This document shows positions 1-8,623 of a DNA stretch of 64,000 nt, piece after piece. How positions within the stretch are numbered: position 1 is the stretch's first letter; the number at the start of each line of letters is the position of its first letter. Source of the stretch: Actinoplanes oblitus. GTDB lineage: Bacteria; Actinomycetota; Actinomycetes; Mycobacteriales; Micromonosporaceae. The stretch covers positions 8,317,501 to 8,381,500 of the forward strand of contig NZ_CP126980.1 of assembly GCF_030252345.1 (NCBI RefSeq). Direction: 5' to 3'. The notes beneath the pieces were generated by a model. The model was not told where the DNA came from, ran no database searches, and saw only the letters and a list, made by a program, of their open reading frames with translations. A program made the position numbers and the translations under genes.

Positions 1-498
1 GTGTCGGCGACCACCGGCCGGGACACCGCACCGGCCGCGGACATCACCGTGGTCGAGCCGAAAACCCTCGGTGGCCGGCCGAAACTGACCACCGCCGAGT
101 TCGCCGACATCACCAAGACGATGGAGGACGGCCTGCTCACCGGTTACCCGGGGGCCACCACCTCGTTCGGCGCGTTCTACGGCACCCCGGCCAAGAAGAA
201 CATGGTGATGGCGATCGGCGTGGCCGCCCCGATCCCCAACCCGGAGCTGGAGCTCAGCAAGAACATCACCAGCATGAGCCTGACCGGCATCTCGGTGGAC
301 GACATCGTCGCGGTGGACACCGGCTCCTACGGCGGCGCGGCCAAGTGCGGCAGCGGCAAGACCTCCGGCGTCGACCTCGCCGTCTGCATCTGGAGCGACA
401 AGGGCAGCGTCGGCATGCTGGTGTGGTACTACACCTCGGTCACCAAGGCGAAAGCCGAGCTGCCCAAGCTCCGCGCCCAGATCGAGCAGGTGGGCTAA
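1..498 (+). CDS. Hypothetical protein, 5' end cut by window
   Basis: The frame is open from the first base, so the true start probably lies upstream; 165 residues are visible. There is no N-terminal signal or membrane segment in this part. The C-terminal half is a soluble alpha/beta-looking domain with two cysteines (near residues 116 and 130) that could form a disulfide in an extracytoplasmic domain. Its TAA overlaps the stop of the convergent histidine kinase gene. I do not recognise the family; it resembles the C-terminal half of small actinobacterial membrane or lipoprotein-type hypotheticals, but that is only an impression. Confidence 0.6.
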   Translation: MSATTGRDTAPAADITVVEPKTLGGRPKLTTAEFADITKTMEDGLLTGYPGATTSFGAFYGTPAKKNMVMAIGVAAPIPNPELELSKNITSMSLTGISVDDIVAVDTGSYGGAAKCGSGKTSGVDLAVCIWSDKGSVGMLVWYYTSVTKAKAELPKLRAQIEQVG

Positions 499-1715
499 CG
501 CCCGATCCGGGGCACGCTGGCGGTCGCCGCCACCACCGGTGTGGTGTCGGCGGCCGGCAGCGAGACGGTGACCTCCAGGCCGCCGTCGGCCAGCGCGATC
601 GCCGAGACCGTGCCGCCGTGCGCGTCGCAGACCGCCCGCACGATGGAGAGCCCGAGGCCGGAGCCGCGCGACCCGGTGCGTTCCCAGCCACCCCTGCGGA
701 ACGGCTCGAACAGGCCCGGCACCTCGGACTGCTCGACCTCGTGGCCGGTGTTGCCGACGATCAGCCGGGCCTGCCCGTCCACCGACGCGGTGCGCAGCCA
801 GAGCCGCCCGAGCAGGTGGTTGTACCGGATCGCGTTCTCGATCAGGTTGCCGGCCAGCCGGTCCAGCAGGCTCGGGTCGCCGACCACCGGCGCCGCGCCC
901 AGGTCGGTGGTCACCTCCAGCTTCATCCGCTCGGCCTCGGTCTTCACCGCCGACAGCGCGTTGTAGACGCTGGTGGCCAGGTCGGCGGGCACCTTGCGGA
1001 CCAGCCGCCGGCCGGACTGCGCCTCCGAGCGGGCCAGCACCAGCAGCGCGTCGACCAGCCCGTTCGCCCGGGTCGAGGCGTCCCGGACCACCCGGGCCAT
1101 CCGGCGGTACTCGGCGACGTCGGCGTCCGGGTCGCTGAGCGTCACGTCGATCTCGGTGCGCATCACCGCGAGCGGGGTGCGCAGCTCGTGCGAGGCGTTC
1201 GCGACGAACCGCTTCTGCGACTCGAACGCACCGGCCAGCCGGTCCAGCATCGCGTCGAACGTGCGGGCCAGTTCGGCCACCTCGTCGTCCGCCCCGGCGT
1301 ACCGGATCCGCTGGTCCAGGGTCTCCTCGCCGAGCCGCTGGGCGGTCTGGGTGACGGTGTGCAGCGGGCGCAGCGCCCGCCGGGTCACCAGGTATCCCCC
1401 GGCGGTCCCGATGATGCCGATCGCCACCAGCGCGCTCAGGCCTTTCACCAGCAGCTCGTCCGAGGCCTGGTCGACCATCTCGGCCTGCCAGCCGCGCGCC
1501 TCCTCGACCCGGCCGTCGTTCAGCGTCACCGTCGAACCGGCCAGCAGCTCGTCGGCCGGGTGCAGCGACTCGTCGACCAGCAGCCAGGCCAGCACGACGA
1601 GCACCGCGCCGGCCGCGACCAGCAGGATCCCGTTCAGCAGGGTGAGCCGCAGCCGCAGCGTGGGCCGCATCAGCCGGCGCAGCAGTGCCGGGTGCTGCCC
1701 CTGATAGATCGTCAC
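495..1715 (-). CDS. Two-component sensor histidine kinase
   Basis: A 406-residue membrane kinase. TM segments lie near residues 25-47 and 90-110 and flank a short extracytoplasmic loop of about 45 residues. A HAMP linker follows, then a HisKA domain with phospho-acceptor His176 in NASHELRTP, and an HATPase domain with N-box GNLIENAIRYN and G2 box GSGLGLSIV. The usual DxGxG G1 box reads VGNTG, as in several actinobacterial OmpR-partner kinases. The GTG start overlaps the stop of the response regulator gene as GTGA, so the pair is translationally coupled. The small sensor loop suggests an envelope or membrane signal; the ligand is unknown. Its own stop overlaps the convergent gene at the window edge. 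Confidence 0.93.
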   Translation of the reverse strand: MTIYQGQHPALLRRLMRPTLRLRLTLLNGILLVAAGAVLVVLAWLLVDESLHPADELLAGSTVTLNDGRVEEARGWQAEMVDQASDELLVKGLSALVAIGIIGTAGGYLVTRRALRPLHTVTQTAQRLGEETLDQRIRYAGADDEVAELARTFDAMLDRLAGAFESQKRFVANASHELRTPLAVMRTEIDVTLSDPDADVAEYRRMARVVRDASTRANGLVDALLVLARSEAQSGRRLVRKVPADLATSVYNALSAVKTEAERMKLEVTTDLGAAPVVGDPSLLDRLAGNLIENAIRYNHLLGRLWLRTASVDGQARLIVGNTGHEVEQSEVPGLFEPFRRGGWERTGSRGSGLGLSIVRAVCDAHGGTVSAIALADGGLEVTVSLPAADTTPVVAATASVPRIGR

Positions 1716-2374
1716 CCGGACACGACCCGGTAGCCGGCCCCGACCACGGTGTCGATCAGCGGCGGATCGCCGAGCTTCTTCCGCAGGGTCATCACCGTCA
1801 CCCGCACCGTGGTGGTGAACGGGTCGGTGTTCGCGTCCCAGACCCGCTCCAGCAGCTCCTCGCTGGACACCACGGCGCCACTCGCCTTGAGCAGCACCTC
1901 CAGCACACCGAACTCCTTGTTCGTCAGGTCGACCGGCAGGCCGCCCCGGGTCACCGCGCGGCGCGCCGGGTCGAGCACCAGGTTGCCCACGCTGAACACC
2001 GGCGGGGCGGGCGGGGTGGCCCGCCGGCCCAGCGCCTGCACCCGGGCCACCAGCTCGTCGAAGGCGAACGGCTTGGGCAGGTAGTCGTCGGCGCCGAGCT
2101 GCAGACCCTCGACCCGCTCGGCCACCGAGCCGCTGGCGGTCAGCATCAGCACCCGGGTCAGCGCGCCGGACTCGACGAGCGCCGCGCAGATCTCGTCGCC
2201 GTGCATGCCGGGCAGGTCCCGGTCCAGCACCACCACGTCGTACCGGGTCACGTAGGCCATCTCGTGGCCCTGCAGGCCGTCGTACGCCACGTCCACCGCC
2301 ATGCCGTGGCGCCGCAGCCCGCGCGCGATCGCGTCGGCCATCGTCCGTTCGTCCTCCACCACCAACACGCGCAC
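1712..2374 (-). CDS. OmpR/PhoB-family response regulator
   Basis: A 220-residue regulator: an N-terminal receiver domain with acidic pair E7/D8, phospho-acceptor Asp51 (VVVLDRDLPG) and the conserved Lys in LPKPF, then a C-terminal winged-helix DNA-binding domain with the typical RVTVMTLRKKLG recognition region. A GTG start at 2374 is chosen because MRVLVVEDE is the normal receiver beginning and GGAGGA sits just upstream; the frame is open further upstream but without a family-like N terminus. It is directly upstream of its kinase and 35 bp downstream of the beta-propeller gene cluster on the same strand. Targets are unknown; propeller genes are an obvious guess. Confidence 0.93.
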   Translation of the reverse strand: MRVLVVEDERTMADAIARGLRRHGMAVDVAYDGLQGHEMAYVTRYDVVVLDRDLPGMHGDEICAALVESGALTRVLMLTASGSVAERVEGLQLGADDYLPKPFAFDELVARVQALGRRATPPAPPVFSVGNLVLDPARRAVTRGGLPVDLTNKEFGVLEVLLKASGAVVSSEELLERVWDANTDPFTTTVRVTVMTLRKKLGDPPLIDTVVGAGYRVVSG

Positions 2375-2409
2375 CGCAGTTCCTCCGTCAAGCCGTCGGT
2401 AGGTGCAGG

Positions 2410-3696
2410 CTAGCTCAGCCGCCACACCCCGACGGTGGCGTCGATCCGGCGGCAGACCAGCGCACCGGTCGCGAACGCGCAGTCCCCGGTGACCCGGTCG
2501 GCCACGCCGAGCAGGCTGACCCGGCGGCGGGCGGGATCGAGCACGCCGTACCAGACCCGATCCTCGCCCGGCACGCTGCGGATCACGTAGGCCCCGGCTC
2601 CCACCGTCCGCCACAGCCCCGCCGAGCCCAGCACGTCGCCGGTCTCCGCCCGCACCACCAGCAGCTCCGGTTCGGCCACGTCCGGCCGGCCGACCAGCAG
2701 ATAGTCGCCGGTCCGGGCGGCGTACTCCCAGCGGTCCGAGGACCAGCGCTCCCGGCCGGTCCGCGGGTCGATCACCAGGATCCCGCGCTGCGGCAGGTAC
2801 GCGCAGATCAGGTCCCCGCAGGCGGCCGGGCCGCGGTACCAGCTCAGGTTGAGCCCGCTGTGCCAGATCGGGGCCAGCCCGGCGGCCGCGTCGTACCCGG
2901 TGGTGCCGGACGCCCCGGCGCTGATCAGCACCAGCTCGCCGGCCGGCCAGAGGCTGGTGTTCATCCCGTCCCGCCGCTGCGGCACCAGGGTCCGCGCGGT
3001 CCGCTGCCCGGTCCGGGTCCGGTACGTCGCCAGCTGCCCGCCGGTCGTCAGCGCGTACAACCGCTCCGGGAAGGCGCCGCCGGTGTCCCCGACCGCCACG
3101 TCGTCCCCGGCCGGCTGGTGCAGCGTCCAGCGCGGCCGGCCGGTCGCCAGGTCGAGCCCGTGCCAGTCGGCGTCCCGGAAGGTCGCGCTCTCCTCCCGGA
3201 CCAGGGCCAGCCCGGCCGCCGGGTCGACGCCGAAGATCTGCGCGGGACGTTCCCAGAGCGGCTCGCGCACCCCGGCGCGCAGCGCGACGGTGGTGAACGT
3301 GGCGGTCCGCTCGTCCTGGTAGTTCACCAGCAGCCGGTCGTCCCCGGCGGTCAGCACCGACCGGACCTCACCGTGCACCCGGACGGTGTTGCTGGCCAGC
3401 AGCGTGGCCGAGGGCAGCGCGTAGGTCCGGACCGTCTGCTCCCGGACCGGGGCGCCCACCGGCAGCCCGGCACTGACCACGTAGAGCCGGTCGCCGGCCA
3501 CCTCCATCAGGTAGCCCAGCCCGGCCGGGACGATCACCGGCGGCATCTGCGGCCGGGCGGAGGCGGCCCCGCCCAGCACCACCGTCAGCACCCCGGTGAG
3601 CAACGCGAGCAGGACCCGGCCACGGGCCGGCGGCGGCGGGTCGGGCACCCGGTCGCCGGTCCGCGCATCGCCCAGGTCGATCAGGACATCGCGCAC
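2410..3696 (-). CDS. Membrane-anchored PQQ-like beta-propeller protein (paralogue 1)
   Basis: 428 residues. A short cytoplasmic N terminus (MRDVLIDLGD) is followed by a proline-rich stretch, one TM segment (about residues 28-47) and a long extracytoplasmic region of repeated beta-rich blades with Trp/Gly signatures such as PRWTLHQPAG, GRERWSSDRW and DPRTGR, as in BamB/PQQ-like propellers. Actinobacteria lack a BAM complex, so a BamB role is unlikely; a scaffold, sensor or substrate-binding role outside the membrane is more plausible. It is third of three tandem paralogues and last before the two-component pair. Four cysteines in the propeller may form disulfides. Confidence 0.8.
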   Translation of the reverse strand: MRDVLIDLGDARTGDRVPDPPPPARGRVLLALLTGVLTVVLGGAASARPQMPPVIVPAGLGYLMEVAGDRLYVVSAGLPVGAPVREQTVRTYALPSATLLASNTVRVHGEVRSVLTAGDDRLLVNYQDERTATFTTVALRAGVREPLWERPAQIFGVDPAAGLALVREESATFRDADWHGLDLATGRPRWTLHQPAGDDVAVGDTGGAFPERLYALTTGGQLATYRTRTGQRTARTLVPQRRDGMNTSLWPAGELVLISAGASGTTGYDAAAGLAPIWHSGLNLSWYRGPAACGDLICAYLPQRGILVIDPRTGRERWSSDRWEYAARTGDYLLVGRPDVAEPELLVVRAETGDVLGSAGLWRTVGAGAYVIRSVPGEDRVWYGVLDPARRRVSLLGVADRVTGDCAFATGALVCRRIDATVGVWRLS

Positions 3697-3766
3697 GCCG
3701 CGCCCCCTCGTGGGACACCCTCAGTGTGCGCGCCCGCCGGACCGGACCGGTAGGTCCCCGCGCGGA

Positions 3767-5128
3767 TCAGACGCGGAAGGCCCAGATCCGCAGGCCGGCC
3801 GCCGACCGGCAGGCCAGCAGGCGCCCGTCCGAGTCGCAGTCGCCGAGCCCGGTGCCGGCCACCCCGAGCCGGCGGATCTCGGCGTGCCCCGGCACCACCG
3901 CGGCGAACGCCTGCCCGCCCCGGCCCTCCGTGCGGCGCAGCAGCAGCGGCTGGTCGGCGGCCCCGGTCACCTGCCCGGTCCAGCCGCTCAGGTCGACCCG
4001 GGTCGCCCCGGTCCGCGGATCGCTCAGCCGCACCGGCTCGCCGGAGGCCGCGTCGGTCTCCAGCACGTACCCGGCGCGGACGGCGAGGTCGACGTCCTCC
4101 TGGACCTGCCACCGGGCCCGGCCGGTGCCCGGGTCGAGCACCCGCAGGTCGCCGTGCCCGCCGTCGCAGAGCACGCCCTGGCAGTCGGCCGGGTCGGCGA
4201 GCAGCTCGGCGTCCCGCGTGGTGCGGCTCCAGAGCTGCCGCAGGGTGCGCGCCTGGAAGGCCACCTGCCGGCTGGGCTCCCGGTAGCTGACCAGGGCGAC
4301 GTCGCCGAGCAGCGACGAACTGGCCGGGCCGTGCCCGCCGAGCTGCGGCACCGCGGTCTCCCGCAGCACCGCGCCGCTGACCCCGGCCACCAGGGTGAGC
4401 GACCGGGACGAGGTGATCAGCACGGCCGGCTCGTCGCCGGCCAGCACGTCGACGGTCACCGAGCCGCCCGGCGTGGCGGTCCACAGCGTCCGCCCGCCGG
4501 CCAGGTCCAGCCCGCGGACCTCGGTGCGCAGCGGCGGCTCGGTGTGCGGCTCGCCGGTCGCCGAGAAGTAGAGCGGTCCCGGGTCGCCGGACTCCTGGTC
4601 GTACTCGGTGCCGGGGCGGAACACCCGGTCCACCGTGACGCCGGCGCCGCTGCCCGCCAGCACGCTCACCGCGATCGGCGACGACCAGCGGATCCGCCCG
4701 GTGGCCGCGTCCACGGCGGTGGTGGCCACCCCGGCGGTCAGCAGCACCACCTCGCCGGCCGGCCGGATCGTCACCGAGCCGGCCGGGATCACCCCCGGGT
4801 CGTCGCCGACCGGCACCCGGGTGGTCCACAGCCGGGCCGGCGGGCGGTCCGGGCTCCAGGCGCTCACCGTGGGCAGCGTCCCGGTGGTGTCGACGGTGTA
4901 GAGGCGACCGTCGGCCAGCTCGATCGGCCCGTCCGGGACGGCCGCGGCGGGCACCGCGCCGAGGTAGCGCCAGACGATCCCGGCGGCCGGGGCCGCGCCG
5001 CCCAGCACGGCGAGCAGAACCAGGGTGAGCAGCAGGCCGGTCCGGCGATAGGCGGCGAGCGGCGGGCGCGAGGTGGGCAGCGGGTCGAGCGGGGCGTCGC
5101 GGTCCAGCTCGATCAGCGTCAAGGCCAC
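3767..5128 (-). CDS. Membrane-anchored PQQ-like beta-propeller protein (paralogue 2)
   Basis: 453 residues from GTG 5128; the frame runs further upstream, but this start gives VALTLIELDRD, which aligns with the VLIDLGD and TVIDLGLD N termini of the two neighbours. A TM segment (about residues 31-52) follows a proline-rich cytoplasmic leader. The rest is an extracytoplasmic propeller with blade motifs such as GRTLWTATPGG, GRARWQVQED and DPRTGATRVDLSGW, plus a few cysteines. The upstream paralogue ends 19 bp away, consistent with one operon. Function not known; the repeat pattern supports only the fold and topology. Confidence 0.78.
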   Translation of the reverse strand: MALTLIELDRDAPLDPLPTSRPPLAAYRRTGLLLTLVLLAVLGGAAPAAGIVWRYLGAVPAAAVPDGPIELADGRLYTVDTTGTLPTVSAWSPDRPPARLWTTRVPVGDDPGVIPAGSVTIRPAGEVVLLTAGVATTAVDAATGRIRWSSPIAVSVLAGSGAGVTVDRVFRPGTEYDQESGDPGPLYFSATGEPHTEPPLRTEVRGLDLAGGRTLWTATPGGSVTVDVLAGDEPAVLITSSRSLTLVAGVSGAVLRETAVPQLGGHGPASSSLLGDVALVSYREPSRQVAFQARTLRQLWSRTTRDAELLADPADCQGVLCDGGHGDLRVLDPGTGRARWQVQEDVDLAVRAGYVLETDAASGEPVRLSDPRTGATRVDLSGWTGQVTGAADQPLLLRRTEGRGGQAFAAVVPGHAEIRRLGVAGTGLGDCDSDGRLLACRSAAGLRIWAFRV

Positions 5129-5147
5129 ACCCTTTCCGGTACGGCGG

Positions 5148-6455
5148 TCAGCTCCCGCCGGCCGCCTCGTCGTACGCCCACACCACCAGGTCACCCGAGA
5201 CGGAACGGCAGACCAGCCGGCTCGGGGCTGCCTCGCACCCGGTGACGCCGGTGGGCAGCTCGCCGATCGGGCGGAGCCGGCCGACGTCCGGGTCGGCGAC
5301 CGCGACCATGGTACGCGCGCCGCCGTGCACCTCCCGGGCGACCAGCAGCCGGCCGGCGCCGGTCAGCCCGGCGAGCGGCCGCCAGCCGGTCACGTCGGCG
5401 AGGGTCCGGCCGGTCGCCGGGTCGACCAGGGCGGCCGGCTTGCTCGTGTCGGTGCCGTCCGGATACGTCAGCAGGGCCTCGCCGCGCCCCTCGACACCCT
5501 GCCATCCGCGGTGCGTCCACCGGTCGTCGCCGGTGGCCGGGTCGACGGCGCGGACGCCCTCGGCGCCCAGGAAGCAGGCGAGCGGACCGCAGGCGTGCAC
5601 CTCGAGGGTGCCGTCGGCCGGCTCGGTCCAGAGCGGACGGAGGGTGACCGGGTCGAACGCCGAGACCTCCATCCCGTCGGTGCCGGGATGCCGGAGGATC
5701 AGCACGTCACCGGCCACCACCGGGTTGTCCGGCGCGTAGGTCGCCGCCGGCAGCACCCGGGTGGCCAGCGGCTGACCGGTGGCCAGGTCGTACAGGGCGG
5801 CGGTGCGGTCGTCGCGGATCAGCAGCATCCGGGCGCCGGTGTCGGCCGGGCCGGGCACGCCGGTCACCACCGCTGTGGACGGCACCCGGACCTGCCAGCG
5901 GGCCATCCCGGTGACCGGGTCGAGCACGTCGACCATCCCCTGCACCCGGCGGCCGGTGCCGGAGAGGCTGCGCACCCCGTTCACCGCGAGCAGCGCGTCA
6001 CTGCCGGCGAAGGTGATCACACTGCGCCCGTTGCGCCATTCCCGGGCGCCGGTGGCCAGCGAGAACGCCGTGGTGCCCGGCTCGACGGGCCCGGTGCTCC
6101 ACGGCCGCATCAGCACCAGCCCGCCGGAGGTGCGCAGCCGGAACACCGGGATCGACTCGCCGGCCCGCCAGCGCGCCGCCCCGCTCCCCAGGTCGTACGC
6201 GGTGAGCAGGCCGTACGACTGGACGAGCAGCCCGCCGCCGGTGATCAGGTACGGGTCGGCCGGACCCATCGGCACCCGCAACAGCTCGGTGAACGGCGGT
6301 CTCGGCGGGGCGGCCGAGGCCGCCGAGCCGGCCAGCAGCAGGATCACCAGCGCGACGGGGGCGAACCAGGCCGGGACGGTGGAACGCCGCGGTCGCTCGT
6401 AGGACTCCGGGACTCCCCGGTCGAGGCCGAGGTCGATGACCGTCTCCGCACCCAT
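5148..6455 (-). CDS. Membrane-anchored PQQ-like beta-propeller protein (paralogue 3)
   Basis: 435 residues: a cytoplasmic leader MGAETVIDLGLD, a TM segment (about residues 29-50), then an extracytoplasmic propeller with blade motifs GAARWRAGES, MARWQVRVPS and DDRWTHRGWQ. It is the first gene of the tandem trio and lies about 100 bp downstream of dxs. Its leader contains two 8-bp direct repeats that could bind a regulator. The three proteins share fold, topology and N-terminal motif but have diverged strongly in sequence, suggesting old duplications rather than a recent amplification. Partner and ligand are unknown. Confidence 0.78.
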   Translation of the reverse strand: MGAETVIDLGLDRGVPESYERPRRSTVPAWFAPVALVILLLAGSAASAAPPRPPFTELLRVPMGPADPYLITGGGLLVQSYGLLTAYDLGSGAARWRAGESIPVFRLRTSGGLVLMRPWSTGPVEPGTTAFSLATGAREWRNGRSVITFAGSDALLAVNGVRSLSGTGRRVQGMVDVLDPVTGMARWQVRVPSTAVVTGVPGPADTGARMLLIRDDRTAALYDLATGQPLATRVLPAATYAPDNPVVAGDVLILRHPGTDGMEVSAFDPVTLRPLWTEPADGTLEVHACGPLACFLGAEGVRAVDPATGDDRWTHRGWQGVEGRGEALLTYPDGTDTSKPAALVDPATGRTLADVTGWRPLAGLTGAGRLLVAREVHGGARTMVAVADPDVGRLRPIGELPTGVTGCEAAPSRLVCRSVSGDLVVWAYDEAAGGS

Positions 6456-6463
6456 CCGTCAAA

Positions 6464-6482
6464 GATAACGGTTGGATAACGG
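6464..6482 (-). promoter_or_regulatory. Pair of 8-bp direct repeats upstream of propeller gene 3
   Basis: On the coding strand CCGTTATC occurs twice with an 11-bp period, ending 9 bp before the ATG at 6455. Spacing by about one helical turn is typical of a site for a regulator bound on one face of DNA, but the TTATCT part could also be a -10-like element. Direct observation of the repeats; the role is inference. Confidence 0.35.
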
Positions 6483-6557
6483 AGACGCTCGTCAATCCTC
6501 GTCGGCGCACCCGGGTGCGACAGCTGCCGCCGCCGCGGTGTTCCCGGCGCGCTCCGG

Positions 6558-8483
6558 TCAGAGCACCGGCTCCCGCACCGCGTCACCGGCGTCCAGCCGG
6601 GACACCCACTCGGTCACCTCGCGGGCGATGTCCTGCGCGGTCAGCCCGAGCGACGCCAGGATCTCGGCCCGGGTGCCGTGCGGGTGGAATCCGGCCGGCA
6701 CACCGAAGTCACGCAGCGGCGTGGTCAGCCCGGCGTCACGCAGCGCGGCGGCCACCGCGTCACCCACCCCGCCGGCCCGGATGCCGTCCTCCAGGGTCAC
6801 CACCAGGCGGTGGGCGGCGGCCAGCCCGGTCAGCTCGGCAGGCACCGGGCGCACCCAGCGCGGGTCGGCGACCGTCACGCCGTACCCCTGCTCGGCGAGC
6901 CGCTCGGCGGCGTCCAGTCCGAGGCCGGCGAACGAGCCGACAGCGACCAGCAGGATGTCCTTCTTGGCGTCCTCGCGCAGCACGTCGACCTGGCCGACCC
7001 GGCGCAGCGCCGGGGTGTCCGGGGCGACCGAGCCGGTCGGGAAGCGGACGATGGTCGGGCCGTCGTCGACAGCGACCGCCTCACGCAGCTCCTCGCGCAG
7101 GGTGGCGGCGTCGCGCGGGGCGGCGATCCGCAGGCCGGGGACCACGCCGAAGACGCTCATGTCCCAGATGCCGTAGTGGCTCGGGCCGTCCGGCCCGGTG
7201 ATGCCGGCCCGGTCCAGCACGAAGGTGACCGGCAGCCGGTGCATCGCCACGTCCAGCAGGACCTGGTCGAAGGCCCGGTTCAGGAACGTGGCGTAGACCG
7301 CGACCACCGGGTGCAGGCCACCCATCGCCAGGCCGGCGGCGCTGGTCGCGGCGTGCTGCTCGGCGATGCCGACGTCATAGGTCCGCTCCGGGTACTTCTT
7401 CGCCAGAGCGGCGATGCCGGTCGGCTCGGCCATGGCGGCCGTGATGCCGACCACGTCGGGCCGCTCGTCGGCGATCGCGACGAGCTCCTCGGCGAACACC
7501 TTGGTCCACTTCAGCGTCGGCGCGGCCAGCAGCTTGCCGGTCTCCACGTCGAAGGCGCTGCCCGGGCCGTGCAGGCAGTCCGCCTCGTCCTGCTCGGCGG
7601 GGCGGTAGCCGTAGCCCTTGCGGGTCACCGCGTGCACGATGACCGGGGCGTTGAAGCCCTTGGCTCGGCGCAGCGCCGACTCCATCGCCTGCTGGTCGTG
7701 CCCGTCCACCGGGCCGATGTACTTCAGGCCCAGGTCCTCGAACATCGGCTGCGGGCTGATCGCGTCCTTGATCCCGCGCTTGACGGCGTGCAGCACCTCG
7801 AAGACCGGCTTGCCGACCACCGGGGTCTGCCCGAGCGCGTCCTTGACCAGGTCGAGCACCTTCTCGTAGCCCGGGTTGAGCCGCAGGGTGGAGAGGTGGT
7901 CGGCCAGGCCGCCGATCGTCGGCGCGTACGACCGGCCGTTGTCGTTGACCACGATGACCAGCTTGTTCTTCGTGGCCGCGATGTTGTTGAGCGCCTCCCA
8001 GCACATGCCACCGGTGAGCGCGCCGTCGCCGACCACCGCCACCACGTGCCGGTCCTCGCCGCGCAGCGCGAACGCCTTGGCCAGGCCGTCGGCATAGGAC
8101 AGCGCGGTGGAGGCGTGCGAGTTCTCGATCAGGTCGTGCTCGCTCTCCGCCTGGCTCGGGTAGCCGGTGAGGCCACCCCGCTGGCGGAGCAGGTCGAAGC
8201 CGTCCTGCCGGCCGGTCAGGATCTTGTGCACGTACGCCTGATGGCCGGTGTCGAAGAGGATCTTGTCGCGTGGGGAGTCGAAGACGCGGTGCATCGCGAG
8301 GGTCATCTCGACCACACCGAGGTTCGGACCGAGGTGACCACCGGTCCGCGACACCTTGGCCACCAGGAAGTCACGGATCTCGGCCGCGAGCAGGGTCAGC
8401 TGCTCCGCGGTCAGTCGCTTGAGGGCACCGGGGTCGGTGACGCTCGCCAGCAGGCCGGCCGGGGTCGAGGGGGAGTCGCTCAT
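6558..8483 (-). CDS. dxs: 1-deoxy-D-xylulose-5-phosphate synthase
   Basis: 641 residues, the usual Dxs length. It condenses pyruvate and glyceraldehyde 3-phosphate with thiamine diphosphate, the first step of the MEP isoprenoid pathway. Visible signatures: N-terminal [10 protein letters not shown], the thiamine-binding [17 protein letters not shown], the transketolase central domain with [13 protein letters not shown] and [15 protein letters not shown], and the C-terminal domain ending in the GFHPHGTR region. ATG 8483 ([12 protein letters not shown]) is chosen over an upstream in-frame ATG because the extra residues are not family-like. It is transcribed away from the DctA-like gene. M. tuberculosis dxs1 lies in the same conserved region. 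Confidence 0.97.
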   Translation of the reverse strand: MSDSPSTPAGLLASVTDPGALKRLTAEQLTLLAAEIRDFLVAKVSRTGGHLGPNLGVVEMTLAMHRVFDSPRDKILFDTGHQAYVHKILTGRQDGFDLLRQRGGLTGYPSQAESEHDLIENSHASTALSYADGLAKAFALRGEDRHVVAVVGDGALTGGMCWEALNNIAATKNKLVIVVNDNGRSYAPTIGGLADHLSTLRLNPGYEKVLDLVKDALGQTPVVGKPVFEVLHAVKRGIKDAISPQPMFEDLGLKYIGPVDGHDQQAMESALRRAKGFNAPVIVHAVTRKGYGYRPAEQDEADCLHGPGSAFDVETGKLLAAPTLKWTKVFAEELVAIADERPDVVGITAAMAEPTGIAALAKKYPERTYDVGIAEQHAATSAAGLAMGGLHPVVAVYATFLNRAFDQVLLDVAMHRLPVTFVLDRAGITGPDGPSHYGIWDMSVFGVVPGLRIAAPRDAATLREELREAVAVDDGPTIVRFPTGSVAPDTPALRRVGQVDVLREDAKKDILLVAVGSFAGLGLDAAERLAEQGYGVTVADPRWVRPVPAELTGLAAAHRLVVTLEDGIRAGGVGDAVAAALRDAGLTTPLRDFGVPAGFHPHGTRAEILASLGLTAQDIAREVTEWVSRLDAGDAVREPVL

Positions 8484-8577
8484 AGGCCGGAAGTCTATCG
8501 GGACACCGCGCGGAGGCGACCTGGAGCGAACGGACAGCCTGGATTCCTCCACAGCTCCTGCACATTCCGCCCTTCCG

Positions 8578-8601
8578 GTGAAGTCGTGTGATTCGCTTCA
8601 C
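8578..8601. promoter_or_regulatory. Imperfect palindrome between dxs and the dicarboxylate transporter gene
   Basis: GTGAAG at 8578-8583 and CTTCAC at 8596-8601 form a 6-bp inverted repeat with a 12-bp spacer in the 140-bp divergent intergenic region, ending 22 bp before the transporter ATG. It could be an operator; no family assignment is possible from the sequence. Confidence 0.25.
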
Positions 8602-8623
8602 AGAATCGGGTAACCAGGGGCGC

